Notes: generated from the sequence alone by a model not told the origin. 53,167 nucleotides of DNA from Acidimicrobiaceae bacterium (GCA_027315315.1 DAHUYG010000068.1:1-53167), one strand, 5' to 3'. Shown: positions 43,243 to 52,053, counted from the stretch's first letter. A program made the numbers and translations.

Positions 43243-44539
43243 CGTCGCCTCCGGTTGGTTGGGGCCGCCACCTGAGCACCGGGCCGAGCGCGTCGTTCTC
43301 GATGACGTGCGCCCCGTTGACGCCCGTCGGCGAGGGCGGCAGCGCGAGGGGCGCTCCCCAGAGCGGGGGGGTGCCCCTCGGATCGGGGTGCTCCGCGCCG
43401 GCGGCGCTCGCGGCCTCGGTCGGATCGGCTCCCGGCGTGCCCCCCCAGGCCGGGATCCCCCTGGCGCTCGCATCGGCATCGCCGCCCGTCGGGCCCGGCT
43501 CCCCCGGCGCACCGGCCGCCGACGCCATTCCCGTGCCCACGGTCAGCTCGGGCAGGGAATCGGCTGTGGCGTGTCGCAGCGCGTAGCTCACCGCCGATCG
43601 CGGCGCCGAGAGGGCACCGAGCGCCACCCGGTGGCGAACCCCCTCCAGGTGTGCGGTCGCCCCCGACTCGATCATCGGGACGAGGCGGAGCAGGGCGAAC
43701 GGCGCGAAGGCCGCCAGCAGGAGGAGGGCGCCCCCGGCCAGTTCGGAGGGCACCGTGCCGGTGCTCGTCCCGAGCGCCCCGACGGCGAGGCTCAGCACCG
43801 CGACGATCACGAACTTCGAGAGGACCAGTGCGGCGACGGTCTCGACCAGCCGCCGGCACCACTGTGCGATCGCCGGCCAGACCAGGCTCGCCAGCGCGAG
43901 CGGGAGGAACAGGGTCGCGACGTAGACGGCGGCGGCCCGGACCAGCAGCTCGACCCAGAGCAGCAGCGCACCGAAGGAGACGAAGAGGGCGCCGAGCAGG
44001 ACGACGAACGCCGGGACCGACGGGTCTCCGGCCGCGACCTGCGCCGTGAGCGTCGACGCCAGGTTGGAGAGCGCGCTGGCGAGTCCCGATCCCGACGCCG
44101 ACGAGACGGCCGAGCTGAGCGAGTCGGTCGCCGCCAGCGCCAACTGCACGAGCTGCACTGCGACCGCCCCGAGCACGAGCGCGAGCGGGAGGTGCACGAA
44201 TGCGGTGCGCAGCAGCGCTGCCGCGCTCTGCCGGTAGACGGCTTGGACCACCGACACGAGCAGCAGGGGGAGCACGACGAGGGCGGCGAGTCCGACCATC
44301 ACCTCGTAGTGGCCCCTGAACCAGGCCGCGCTGAGATCGATGGACGTCGTCGTGCCCATGACCGATCCGATCTGCGAGATGAGCCAGCTCGCGCCCTGCG
44401 CGACACCACCTGCGATCGCGCTCAGCACGTCGCCCGCCCCCGCCCCGAGGATGGACGAGCCGACGCCGCCACAGACGGCGCTCAGGCCCGGGACGGCGCT
44501 GCAGCCGCCGCTCGGGATGACCGGCAGGGCGCCGATCAC
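43226..44539 (-). CDS. TrbL/VirB6-like membrane protein
   Basis: Protein of 437 residues with several hydrophobic segments (for example VMVGLAALVVLPLLLVSVV, LPLALVLGAVAVQLVQLAL, VVLLGALFVSFGALLLWVELL, GGALLLLAAFAPFALLRLV) and a Pro/Gly/Ala-rich hydrophilic tail after about 335. This matches TrbL/VirB6-type channel components. The GTG start at 44539 has only a weak ribosome site (GGGAAC), but the frame is clear. It lies 28 bp after the DUF6112-like gene and overlaps the beginning of the SCO6880-like gene by about 17 bp. Confidence 0.8.
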   Translation of the reverse strand: MIGALPVIPSGGCSAVPGLSAVCGGVGSSILGAGAGDVLSAIAGGVAQGASWLISQIGSVMGTTTSIDLSAAWFRGHYEVMVGLAALVVLPLLLVSVVQAVYRQSAAALLRTAFVHLPLALVLGAVAVQLVQLALAATDSLSSAVSSASGSGLASALSNLASTLTAQVAAGDPSVPAFVVLLGALFVSFGALLLWVELLVRAAAVYVATLFLPLALASLVWPAIAQWCRRLVETVAALVLSKFVIVAVLSLAVGALGTSTGTVPSELAGGALLLLAAFAPFALLRLVPMIESGATAHLEGVRHRVALGALSAPRSAVSYALRHATADSLPELTVGTGMASAAGAPGEPGPTGGDADASARGIPAWGGTPGADPTEAASAAGAEHPDPRGTPPLWGAPLALPPSPTGVNGAHVIENDALGPVLRWRPQPTGGDDPSPR

Positions 44540-44567
44540 GCGAACGTTCCCGGGGGTGCCTCGCTGC

Positions 44568-44864
44568 TCAGTGCAGGCCGGTGCCGGCCCCGAAGAAGAA
44601 GTTGATGAGCGTTGGTGCGGCGCCGATCAGGAGCGCAGCCAGACCGGCAACGAGCACGGCCCGCCGGCCGGCCATCGACTGGTGGTAGTTCTGGGAGTGC
44701 GCGCCGATCGCCCAGGCGGCGGCGCCGATGACCAGGCCCACAAGAGCGAGGATCAGCGCCCAACCACCGATGCCGTTGGCCAGCTGTTGGAGCGTGCCAC
44801 CGCCCGGAAGCTGTCCCGGATTCGGGTTGAGCGAGACGCCCGCCGCCACGAAACCCCACGCCAT
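44568..44864 (-). CDS. Small two-helix membrane protein, DUF6112/VirB2-like
   Basis: Protein of 98 residues with two hydrophobic segments (WALILALVGLVIGAAAWAIG and AVLVAGLAALLIGAAPTLINFFF) separated by a short polar loop, a layout of pilin-like VirB2 and DUF6112 proteins that precede TrbL in actinobacterial cassettes. ATG at 44864 follows GGGAGGGGCCG; the longer frame to 45101 covers the divergent promoter region. It is the first gene of the secretion cassette. Its assignment rests on size, topology and position. Confidence 0.72.
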   Translation of the reverse strand: MAWGFVAAGVSLNPNPGQLPGGGTLQQLANGIGGWALILALVGLVIGAAAWAIGAHSQNYHQSMAGRRAVLVAGLAALLIGAAPTLINFFFGAGTGLH

Positions 44865-45078
44865 CGGCCCCTCCCTGCTCGCTGCCGGTGAGCGGGGCAA
44901 CGCCCGCCCCCCTGTCGGCTGCTCGACAACCACCCACGCGACCCGTGCTCCCTCTCTCTCGAGATGAACGGTCGGGCAGTGCTCGGCGAGGGGCCGCGCT
45001 GCCGGGCGGATCCCGCCATCGGGGTGCGGCAACGGGGCATCGGTCACGGGAGCGGTCACTGGCTGCCATGCTGGGGGC

Positions 45079-46572
45079 GTGCTCGTGGTCGGGGTGACCA
45101 CCCAACGGATCGCCGACCTCCCGCCGGCGGCCGCCTATGGCGTCGCAGCGGTGATCCTGGTCCTGGCGGTCGCCCTGGCGGTGCGCTACGGCCGCCGCTC
45201 GGGTCGACAGGCGTTGACCCAGCGGCTGACGGCGCTGGGCTCGCGTCTCGGACTCCACCCTCCCTCCGAGGAGGGAGGGCTCGAGAACGCCCTCGCCTAC
45301 CTCGAGCAGGTCACTGGGGCGGCGTCGGAGGCCGTCACGGAGGCCGGCTCGGACGCCATCCGGCTGCGTCGGGCCATCGAGGCGCTCCCCCAGGGCGTCG
45401 TGCTCTGTGACGAGAACGGGAAGGTGGTGTACCAGAACGCCCCCGCCAGCGCCCTCATGACGAGCCGGCTGGGGGACGCCCTGGCGGCCCAGGCGGTCAC
45501 CGAGCTCCTCGAGGAGGCGTGGCACGACGGCATCGCCGAACGCACGCTCGACCTCTACGGGCCGCCGCCGCGCACCTTGAACGTGCGGGCGCTGCTCATC
45601 GACGACGGCCGCCGTTCCCTCGGGGTGATGGCGCTGATCGACGACGTCTCCGAGCGCCGGCGCCTCGAGATGGTGCGACGGGACTTCGTGGCGAACGTGA
45701 GCCACGAGCTCAAGACCCCGATGGGCGCGCTCGGCCTGCTCGCCGAGACGCTCGTGGTCGAACCCGACAGCGAGGTGGCGAAGCGCCTCGCCAATCGCAT
45801 CCACACCGAGGCCTTCCGCGTCAGCCGGATCATCGACGACCTGCTCGATCTCAGTCGCATCGAGGCCGAGTCGATGCCCCCGCGCGAGCCGGTGCTCGTG
45901 AACCTGGTGATGGCCGAGGCGGTGGAGCGGGTCCGGGCGGCCGCCGACCAGCGCGGCATCGCCATCGTCCTTTACGAGCCCCAGCCCCCGGTGGCGGTCA
46001 TCGGCGACCGGCGCCAGCTGGTCTCGGCGCTGCACGCCATGCTCGAGAACGCGGTCACCTACTCCTACGACAACAGCACCGTGACGGTGAGCGGGACGGT
46101 CTGCCGTGAGCCGGTCCAAGGCTCCGAGGCCGACGAGCCCGGGGTCGTCATCTCGAACGGTGCCACCGCGGGAGCGCTGGCCCACCATCCCGCAGCCGTC
46201 GGGGGTGCCGGCCCGGACTCCGGGCAGGTCCCCCCGGCATCGGCGTTGCCCCCCGAGGTGCCGGGCATCCTCGGCACGATCGACGCTGCGAGCACCGGCG
46301 AGCACTCGCTCGGCGACGAGCGCGAGACCGTGCGCATTTCGGTCGCCGACCACGGGATCGGGATCCCGAGCCGGGACCTCGAGCGGATCTTCGAGCGCTT
46401 CTACCGGGTCGACCACGGGCGCAGCCGGAACACCGGCGGCACCGGGCTCGGCTTGGCGATCGTCCGCCACGTGGCCACCAACCACCAGGGCCGGGTCGAC
46501 GTCGAGTCGCGCGAGGGCGAGGGCTCGACCTTCACCCTCGTGCTGCCCCTGCAGCCGGACCGGACGGCCTGA
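45079..46572 (+). CDS. Sensor histidine kinase (SenX3/PhoR-like)
   Basis: Protein of 497 residues: one membrane segment (about 19-37), a PAS-like part (about 97-195), the phospho-acceptor His209 in FVANVSHELKTPMG, N box (HAMLENAVTYSYDN, 319-332), then G1 DHGIGIP (424-430) and G2 GGTGLGLAI. Between N and G1 lies an insertion of about 75 residues (342-415), acidic and Pro/Gly/Ala-rich, absent from most kinases of this type. A 22-bp perfect hairpin sequence sits in the linker region (45258-45279). The response regulator starts on the stop codon. Phosphate limitation is the usual signal for SenX3-RegX3 but is not shown here. Confidence 0.9.
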   Translation: MLVVGVTTQRIADLPPAAAYGVAAVILVLAVALAVRYGRRSGRQALTQRLTALGSRLGLHPPSEEGGLENALAYLEQVTGAASEAVTEAGSDAIRLRRAIEALPQGVVLCDENGKVVYQNAPASALMTSRLGDALAAQAVTELLEEAWHDGIAERTLDLYGPPPRTLNVRALLIDDGRRSLGVMALIDDVSERRRLEMVRRDFVANVSHELKTPMGALGLLAETLVVEPDSEVAKRLANRIHTEAFRVSRIIDDLLDLSRIEAESMPPREPVLVNLVMAEAVERVRAAADQRGIAIVLYEPQPPVAVIGDRRQLVSALHAMLENAVTYSYDNSTVTVSGTVCREPVQGSEADEPGVVISNGATAGALAHHPAAVGGAGPDSGQVPPASALPPEVPGILGTIDAASTGEHSLGDERETVRISVADHGIGIPSRDLERIFERFYRVDHGRSRNTGGTGLGLAIVRHVATNHQGRVDVESREGEGSTFTLVLPLQPDRTA

Positions 46573-47321
46573 TGTCGAAGCGTCCCGGCGCCGCCGAGGA
46601 CCACTCGACCGACGTCCTCATCGCCGAGGACGAGGAGTCGTTCGTCGACGCGCTGGTGGTCGGACTCGGCCACGAGGGCTTCAACGTGCACGTCGCCCGC
46701 GACGGCAACGAGGCCCTGCGTCTCTTCGAGCAGGTCGACCCCGATGTGGTGCTGCTCGACCAGATGCTGCCCGGTGGGATCTCGGGCCTCGACGTGTGCC
46801 GATCCATCCGGGCGACCTCGTCGGTGCCGATCATCATGGTCACGGCCAAGGGCACCGAGATCGACACGGTGGTGGCGCTCGAGGTGGGGGCGGACGACTA
46901 CGTCACCAAGCCGTTCCGGCTGCGTGAGCTCGTCGCGCGCATGCGGGCCGTCTCGCGACGCTCGCCCCACGACTCCAAGTCCGGGGACTCCGTTCCCGAA
47001 GAGGGGGAGGACGACCAGCTCGTCTCGGGCGACGTCACCGTCGACCCGGTGCAGCGCCGGGTCTTCGTGCGCGGCGGGGAGGTGAAGCTCCGCCGCAAGG
47101 AGTTCGACCTGTTGCGGCTGCTCGTGGAGAACGCCGGACGCGTCCTCACCCGCGACGTGCTGATCGACCGGGTCTGGGGAAGCGACTACATCGGCGACAC
47201 GAAGACGCTCGACGTGCACATCAAGCGGCTCCGCTCCCAGATCGAGGAGGACCCGTCGGAGCCGAGGCTCATCACGACGGTGCGGGGCGTCGGCTACCGC
47301 TTCGCCGACCTCCGGGAGTGA
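46572..47321 (+). CDS. OmpR/PhoB-family response regulator (RegX3-like)
   Basis: Protein of 249 residues. Receiver: acidic pair Asp20-Glu21, phospho-acceptor Asp63 (LLDQMLP), Thr91 and Lys113 (TKPFR). The winged-helix domain (about 155-248) ends with RLRSQIEEDPSEPRLITTVRGVGYRF. A linker of about 25 residues rich in acidic residues and Ser joins them, longer than usual. ATG at 46572 shares a base with the kinase stop (TGATG), so the pair is one unit. The stop is three bases before the stop of serS. Confidence 0.93.
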   Translation: MSKRPGAAEDHSTDVLIAEDEESFVDALVVGLGHEGFNVHVARDGNEALRLFEQVDPDVVLLDQMLPGGISGLDVCRSIRATSSVPIIMVTAKGTEIDTVVALEVGADDYVTKPFRLRELVARMRAVSRRSPHDSKSGDSVPEEGEDDQLVSGDVTVDPVQRRVFVRGGEVKLRRKEFDLLRLLVENAGRVLTRDVLIDRVWGSDYIGDTKTLDVHIKRLRSQIEEDPSEPRLITTVRGVGYRFADLRE

Positions 47322-47324
47322 CCC

Positions 47325-48626
47325 TCAGGCCACGATGACGGTCTCGCCACCGAGATAGCGGGCGAGACAGCCGGGTAGGCGCACCGAGCCGTCGGGCTGG
47401 CGCCCGGTCTCGATCAGCGCCGCCCAGATGCGGGACCAGGCGAGCGCCGAGCCGTTCAAGGTGTGGCACAGCACGGGCTGGCCCCCCGACGCCGGCCGGT
47501 AGCGGACGTTCGCCCGTCGGGCCTGGTAGTCGCGGTACCAGCTGACGGAGGAGACCTCGAGCCAGCGGTCGCACCCGGGGGCGTAGACCTCGAAGTCGAA
47601 CGTGCGGGCCGACGAGTCGCCGAGGTCCCCGGCGCACAGGTCGAGCACCCGGTAGGGCAACTCGAGCTCCCGCAGGAGGGCCTCGGCGCGCCCGGCGATC
47701 TCGGCGTGGATCGCGGGGGCCTGCTCGGCGGTCGCGTACGCAAACAGCTCGACCTTGTCGAACTCGTGGGTGCGCAGCGTCCCGCGCGTGTCGCGCCCCG
47801 CCGCCCCGGCCTCCCGCCGGAAGCACGCGGTGGCCGCGCTGAAGCGCATCGGAAGGTCCGACTCGGCGAGGATCTCGCCGCGGTGCATCGAGGTGAGCGG
47901 CACCTCGGCCGTAGGAATGGCCCACAGGCCGTCCCGCTCGATGTGATACCCCTCGTCGGCGAACCGCGGCACGTGGCCGGTCGCGGTCATGGTCTCGGTG
48001 AGGACGAGCGTCGGGGGGCGGATCTCCTCGTAGAGGTCGGCGTGGTGGTCGAGCGCGAACGACGTCAACGCGCGGATGAGCCGGGATCCCATCTTCCGGA
48101 ACATCGGGAACATCGACCCGGCCAACATCGCGGCGCGCTCCATGTCCAGGATGCCGAGTTCGCGCCCGATGTCCCAGTGCGGCACCCGCTGGTGCTCTTG
48201 GAAATCGGGGAACGGCATCCCCTCGTCGCAGCCGGGCCACCAGCGGCGCAGCTCGACGTTGTCCTCGGGACCCGCGCCGTCGGGGGCGTCGTCAGCGGGG
48301 ATGTTGGGCACGAGCAACAGTGCCGCGTGGAGCTGCTCGTGGGCGTGCTCGGCGGCGGCGGCGGCGACCCGCTCCTCGTTGCCGAGCGTCCGGCTGTCCT
48401 CGCTCAACAGCTCGGCGAGGGGTCCATCCTTCGCCCGCCTTGCCTCGCCCACGCGCCGCGACAGGTCCTTTATCCTCGCCCGCAGGGCCTCTTGGGCCTG
48501 GAGGCGCTCCCGGGCGGCGGCGTCGAGCTCGGCCACCCGCCGCACCTCGGCGGGGTCCACCCCACGACGCGCCAACGCGCGGGCGATCGCGTCGGGGTCC
48601 TCTCGGATGAGCCGAACGTCGATCAT
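47325..48626 (-). CDS. serS: Seryl-tRNA synthetase
   Basis: Class II synthetase of 433 residues. An N-terminal coiled coil (MIDVRLIREDPDAIARALARRG, then a long charged helix pair to about 115) binds the tRNA. Motif 2 appears in ATACFRREAGAAGRDTRGTLRTHEFDKVELF and motif 3 in LNGSALAWSRIWAALIETGRQPDGSVRLP. The motif 3 core reads ALAWSR where most bacteria have GLAVGR. ATG at 48626 matches the family N-terminus; the frame continues to 48662 but not beyond need. It charges tRNA-Ser in the cytoplasm. Confidence 0.95.
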   Translation of the reverse strand: MIDVRLIREDPDAIARALARRGVDPAEVRRVAELDAAARERLQAQEALRARIKDLSRRVGEARRAKDGPLAELLSEDSRTLGNEERVAAAAAEHAHEQLHAALLLVPNIPADDAPDGAGPEDNVELRRWWPGCDEGMPFPDFQEHQRVPHWDIGRELGILDMERAAMLAGSMFPMFRKMGSRLIRALTSFALDHHADLYEEIRPPTLVLTETMTATGHVPRFADEGYHIERDGLWAIPTAEVPLTSMHRGEILAESDLPMRFSAATACFRREAGAAGRDTRGTLRTHEFDKVELFAYATAEQAPAIHAEIAGRAEALLRELELPYRVLDLCAGDLGDSSARTFDFEVYAPGCDRWLEVSSVSWYRDYQARRANVRYRPASGGQPVLCHTLNGSALAWSRIWAALIETGRQPDGSVRLPGCLARYLGGETVIVA

Positions 48627-48691
48627 GGCGGGCAACGCTACCGGGGCCCGTCGGGGGGCCAAGACCGGCGCCGGTAGCGTGCATCTCTGTC

Positions 48692-49633
48692 ATGCCCGCC
48701 GTCGAGTGCAGCGACCTGGTCGTGCGTTACGGCGCACGGACGGCGGTCGCCGGCGTCAGCCTGGCGGTCGACGCCGGCGAGGTCGTGGCGGTGCTCGGCC
48801 CCAACGGGGCCGGGAAGACCTCGACCATCGAGACCCTGGAGGGCTACCGGACGCCGAGCAGCGGAACTGCCCGGGTGCTCGGTCTCGACCCGCGCCGCGA
48901 CCACCGGGCCGTGGTGCCCCGCATCGGCGTGATGCTCCAGCGCGGCGGCGTCTACCCGATGCTCGGCCCCCGGCGCGTCGTCGAGCTCTTCGCCGGCTAC
49001 TACCGCGATCCCGTGCCGACCGACGCGCTGTTGGAGCTGGTCGGCCTGCGCGCCGTCGAGCGCACGCCGTGGCGGCACCTCTCGGGGGGCGAGCAGCAGC
49101 GCCTCGGCCTGGCCCTTGCGCTGATCGGACGGCCCGAGGTCGCCTTCTTGGACGAGCCGACGGCGGGCGTCGACCCCGAGGGTCGCCTCGGCATCCGCAA
49201 GGTGATTGACGGGCTCCGCGAGCGCGGCGTCTGCGTCCTGCTCACGACCCACGAGCTCGGGGAGGCGGAACGGATCGCCGACCGCATCATCGTCCTGCAC
49301 CGCGGGAGGGTCCTGGCCGACGGCGCACCGGCCGAGCTCCGAGCGGGCATGGTCGGCGGCCTGTGGTTCACCTCGAGCGCCGGGCTCGACACCGCCGAGC
49401 TCGGCCGGCGGCTCGGTGCGAGGGTCGCCGAGGAACGGCCCGGGGCCTACCGCGTCGAGGTCGAGGCCAACCCCCGGCTGACCGCCGAGCTCGCCGCCTG
49501 GCTCGCCGAGCGGGACGCCTCGCTCCTCGAGATGCGCACCGGCGCCTCGCTCGAGGAGACCTATCTCGCGCTCGTCGGCTCCGGGGACGACGAGCCCGAA
49601 GACGCGCCGGTGCGGCGGGGGAGGCGAAAATGA
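48692..49633 (+). CDS. ABC exporter ATPase (DrrA-like)
   Basis: Protein of 313 residues with Walker A GPNGAGKT, signature LSGGEQQ, Walker B VAFLDEPTAGVDPEG and H-loop TTHELGEAERIADR. A C-terminal domain of about 85 residues follows, as in DrrA/CcmA-like drug or lipid exporters. The stop overlaps the start of the permease gene (ATGA at 49630), so the two form one transporter. Gene starts about 65 bp from serS in the divergent direction. Substrate unknown. Confidence 0.9.
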   Translation: MPAVECSDLVVRYGARTAVAGVSLAVDAGEVVAVLGPNGAGKTSTIETLEGYRTPSSGTARVLGLDPRRDHRAVVPRIGVMLQRGGVYPMLGPRRVVELFAGYYRDPVPTDALLELVGLRAVERTPWRHLSGGEQQRLGLALALIGRPEVAFLDEPTAGVDPEGRLGIRKVIDGLRERGVCVLLTTHELGEAERIADRIIVLHRGRVLADGAPAELRAGMVGGLWFTSSAGLDTAELGRRLGARVAEERPGAYRVEVEANPRLTAELAAWLAERDASLLEMRTGASLEETYLALVGSGDDEPEDAPVRRGRRK

Positions 49634-50358
49634 GGCCGCTGTTCGCCCAGACCCGGGCCGAGATATGGATGATGCTCCGTCGGGGCGAGACCCTGCTCGT
49701 GACCATCGGCATCCCGGTGGCCTTCGTGGTCTTCTTCTCCGAGGTCCACGTGCTCCCGACCGGGCGGGAGTCGGCGGTCACCTTCGTCGTGCCCGGTGTG
49801 TTGGCGCTCGCCGTGATGTCGACCGCGATGGTCTCGCTCGGGACGGCAACCGGCTTCGAGCGCGGCTACGGCGTCTTGAAGCGCCTCGGCGCCACGCCGC
49901 TTCGCCGCGACCGCCTGGTGGCGGCCAAGATCGCCACGGTCGTGGGCGTCGAGCTCGTGCAGGCGGCCGTCCTTCTCCCGGTCGGACTCGGCCTCGGGTG
50001 GCGGTTGGCCCGGGGGGGATCGGTCGGCGAGTCGATCGCGCTCGTGCTGCTGGCCACCGTGGCCTTCGGCGGGCTCGGGCTCCTGCTCGCCGGGGTGCTG
50101 CGAGCCGAGGTGAACCTGGCCGCATCGAACGGCCTGTACCTGGTGCTGCTCCTGCTCGGCGGAATGCTCGTGCCGGTCTCCAAGCTGCCGATCGCGCTCG
50201 GTGCGTTCGCCCGGGCCTTGCCGGCGGCGGCGCTCTCGACCGGCCTCCACGCGACCCTCGGCACCGGCGGTGCCATCCCGCTCGAGTCCTGGGTTGTGCT
50301 CGCGGCGTGGGCGCTCGCCACGCCGGTACTGGCGTCGCTGAGCTTCCGCTGGGAGTGA
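49630..50358 (+). CDS. ABC-2 type permease
   Basis: Membrane protein of 242 residues with about six hydrophobic segments (TLLVTIGIPVAFVVFF, VVPGVLALAVMSTAMVSLG, LLATVAFGGLGLLLAGVLR and others) and the interface sequence RGYGVLKRLGATPL typical of ABC-2 exporters. ATG at 49630 overlaps the ATPase stop. A non-coding gap of about 90 bp separates it from the convergent redoxin gene; no strong terminator was seen there. In some actinobacteria a similar pair lies by the cytochrome oxidase assembly genes, as here with ctaB/ctaA. Confidence 0.88.
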   Translation: MRPLFAQTRAEIWMMLRRGETLLVTIGIPVAFVVFFSEVHVLPTGRESAVTFVVPGVLALAVMSTAMVSLGTATGFERGYGVLKRLGATPLRRDRLVAAKIATVVGVELVQAAVLLPVGLGLGWRLARGGSVGESIALVLLATVAFGGLGLLLAGVLRAEVNLAASNGLYLVLLLLGGMLVPVSKLPIALGAFARALPAAALSTGLHATLGTGGAIPLESWVVLAAWALATPVLASLSFRWE

Positions 50359-50451
50359 CTAATGGGGATCGACCACCTCCACGAACCCTTCGGTGAGGCT
50401 TGGTCATCCGAGCCGTCAGCAGGTGAGCACTATGAGCGACAGGGCTTCGAG

Positions 50452-51030
50452 CTAGCCGAGCCGGCGCTCCCAGGTCTCGAGCTCGGAGGGGGTGATCGGA
50501 CCGTGCACGATGTGCACGATGGTGCCCTCGGCGTTGATGAAGACCGCGTCGGGGTCGCCGTTGAAGCCGTAGAGACCCTCGGTCACGGTGTACTCGGCGT
50601 CCTCGGCCACCGGGAACGTCACCCCGGCGTGGTGGACGAAGGCGAGCGCCTGGGGGACCGGGTCCTGGCCGTCCACGCCGATCAGGGCAATCCGGTGACC
50701 GTGCTGGGCGCGGAAGGCCCCCTCGATGGCCGGGACCTCGCTCTGGCACGGCGGGCCCCAGCTGGCGAAGAAGAGGAGCACCGCGGGGCGCCCGTTCCCG
50801 CCCCCGTCGCCCGGTGTCCCTACCCGGGGGCCCCCGCCGAGTGCCCGGAGCGAGAAGGACGGCGCGACCGAGCCGACGCCCGGGGTCGACGTCGCGGGCG
50901 TCCCGATCGAGGTGAAGAGCCCGACGCCGAGTGCGGCGGCGAGGACCACCCCGATGAGGAGGAACCTGAGACGCGGCCGGCGGTGCTCGGGCGGGCCGGG
51001 CCCGCCGGGCGGCGGCTCGGCGGCGCCCAC
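50452..51030 (-). CDS. TlpA/redoxin-like membrane-anchored protein with altered active site
   Basis: Protein of about 192 residues: a Pro/Arg-rich start, one membrane segment (LRFLLIGVVLAAALGVGLF, about 21-40), then a thioredoxin-fold domain (APSFSLRAL, VLLFFASWGPPCQSEVPAI, GLYGFNGDPDAVFINAEG). The usual WCxxC site reads W-G-P-P-C here, so the first Cys is Gly92 and only Cys95 remains. It may bind rather than reduce its target, or work as a one-Cys protein. GTG at 51030 lies four bases after the ctaB stop and the domain faces outside. Context suggests cytochrome biogenesis. Confidence 0.78.
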   Translation of the reverse strand: MGAAEPPPGGPGPPEHRRPRLRFLLIGVVLAAALGVGLFTSIGTPATSTPGVGSVAPSFSLRALGGGPRVGTPGDGGGNGRPAVLLFFASWGPPCQSEVPAIEGAFRAQHGHRIALIGVDGQDPVPQALAFVHHAGVTFPVAEDAEYTVTEGLYGFNGDPDAVFINAEGTIVHIVHGPITPSELETWERRLG

Positions 51031-51034
51031 CGCT

Positions 51035-51961
51035 TCAGTGGATGCGACGCACGAAGACGTCGAGGGCCATGGCTGCAAAGAGGATGGTCAGGTAGCTGAT
51101 CGAGTAGCCGAAGAGGCGCATGGCCTCGCCCTCGATCTTGGCGCCGTGCGCGGTGTGGACCCAGAGCCGTCCGGCCATGAAGAGGTAGGCCGCACCGGCG
51201 ACGCCGGCGACCACAAGGTAGGTCGCCCCCATGTGGGCGACGGGGGCGAACGCGACGGTCGCCGCGACCATGGCCACCGTGTAGGAGAACACGTTGCGGG
51301 CCGTGCGCCGGGGCGCCGCCACCACCGGGAGCATGGGGACGTGCGCTGCCTCGTAGTCGTCCCGGTAACGGACGGCGAGCGCCCAGAAGTGGGGTGGCGT
51401 CCAGAGGAAGATCACGCCGAAGAGCACGACCGGCGCCCACGACAGCGTCCCGGTCACCGCGGCCCAGCCCACGAGCACCGGCACCGCCCCGGCGGCACCG
51501 CCGATGACGATGTTCTGCGTGGAGCGGCGCTTCAGCCACAGCGTGTACACGCCCACGTAGAAGGCGGTGGCCGCGAGGGCGAGCACCGCCGAGAGGAGGT
51601 TGACGAGCCCCCAGAGCTCGACGAACGCCGCCGCCTCGAGGGCACAGGCGAACACGAGCGCTGCGGCCGGGGTGACGGCGCCGGTGACGAGCGGGCGGTT
51701 CCGGGTCCGGTGCATGACCCGGTCGATGTCCCGGTCCACATACATGTTGACGGCATTCGCGCCGCCGGCCGCAAGCGAACCTCCGACGAGGGTCGACGCG
51801 ATCAGGCTCAGCCGGGGCAGGCCCCTCTGCGCCACGACCATGGTCGGCAGGGTCGTGACCAGGAGAAGCTCGATGATCCGCGGCTTGGTCAGGGCCACGT
51901 AGGCGCCGATGCGCCCAACGGCGGGGCGCGCCGCCCGGAGGGCCGGGGCATGGGAGACCAT
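51035..51961 (-). CDS. ctaB: Protoheme IX farnesyltransferase
   Basis: UbiA-family membrane protein of 308 residues. The two acidic prenyl-diphosphate motifs are NMYVDRDID and YRDDYEAA, and LWTPPHFWALAVRYRDDY is typical of the heme O synthase branch. It adds farnesyl to heme b to give heme O for cytochrome oxidase. ATG at 51961. It is divergent from ctaA, about 90 bp apart, which is a common layout. Confidence 0.95.
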   Translation of the reverse strand: MVSHAPALRAARPAVGRIGAYVALTKPRIIELLLVTTLPTMVVAQRGLPRLSLIASTLVGGSLAAGGANAVNMYVDRDIDRVMHRTRNRPLVTGAVTPAAALVFACALEAAAFVELWGLVNLLSAVLALAATAFYVGVYTLWLKRRSTQNIVIGGAAGAVPVLVGWAAVTGTLSWAPVVLFGVIFLWTPPHFWALAVRYRDDYEAAHVPMLPVVAAPRRTARNVFSYTVAMVAATVAFAPVAHMGATYLVVAGVAGAAYLFMAGRLWVHTAHGAKIEGEAMRLFGYSISYLTILFAAMALDVFVRRIH

Positions 51962-52053
51962 CGCAGTGAGCCTACGGCGGACGAGTGCTCGCCCACCAAG
52001 CGGCAGCTCCGCCCCCGGGGCCGGCCCTCTCCGGTGCCCGGTACGATCGCAGG

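Noticed and set aside
43243-43512. N-terminal extension of the SCO6880-like protein
   Set aside because: The residues are Arg/Pro/Ser-rich and lie opposite the coding sense of the TrbL-like tail in another frame; the conserved part begins after 43242.
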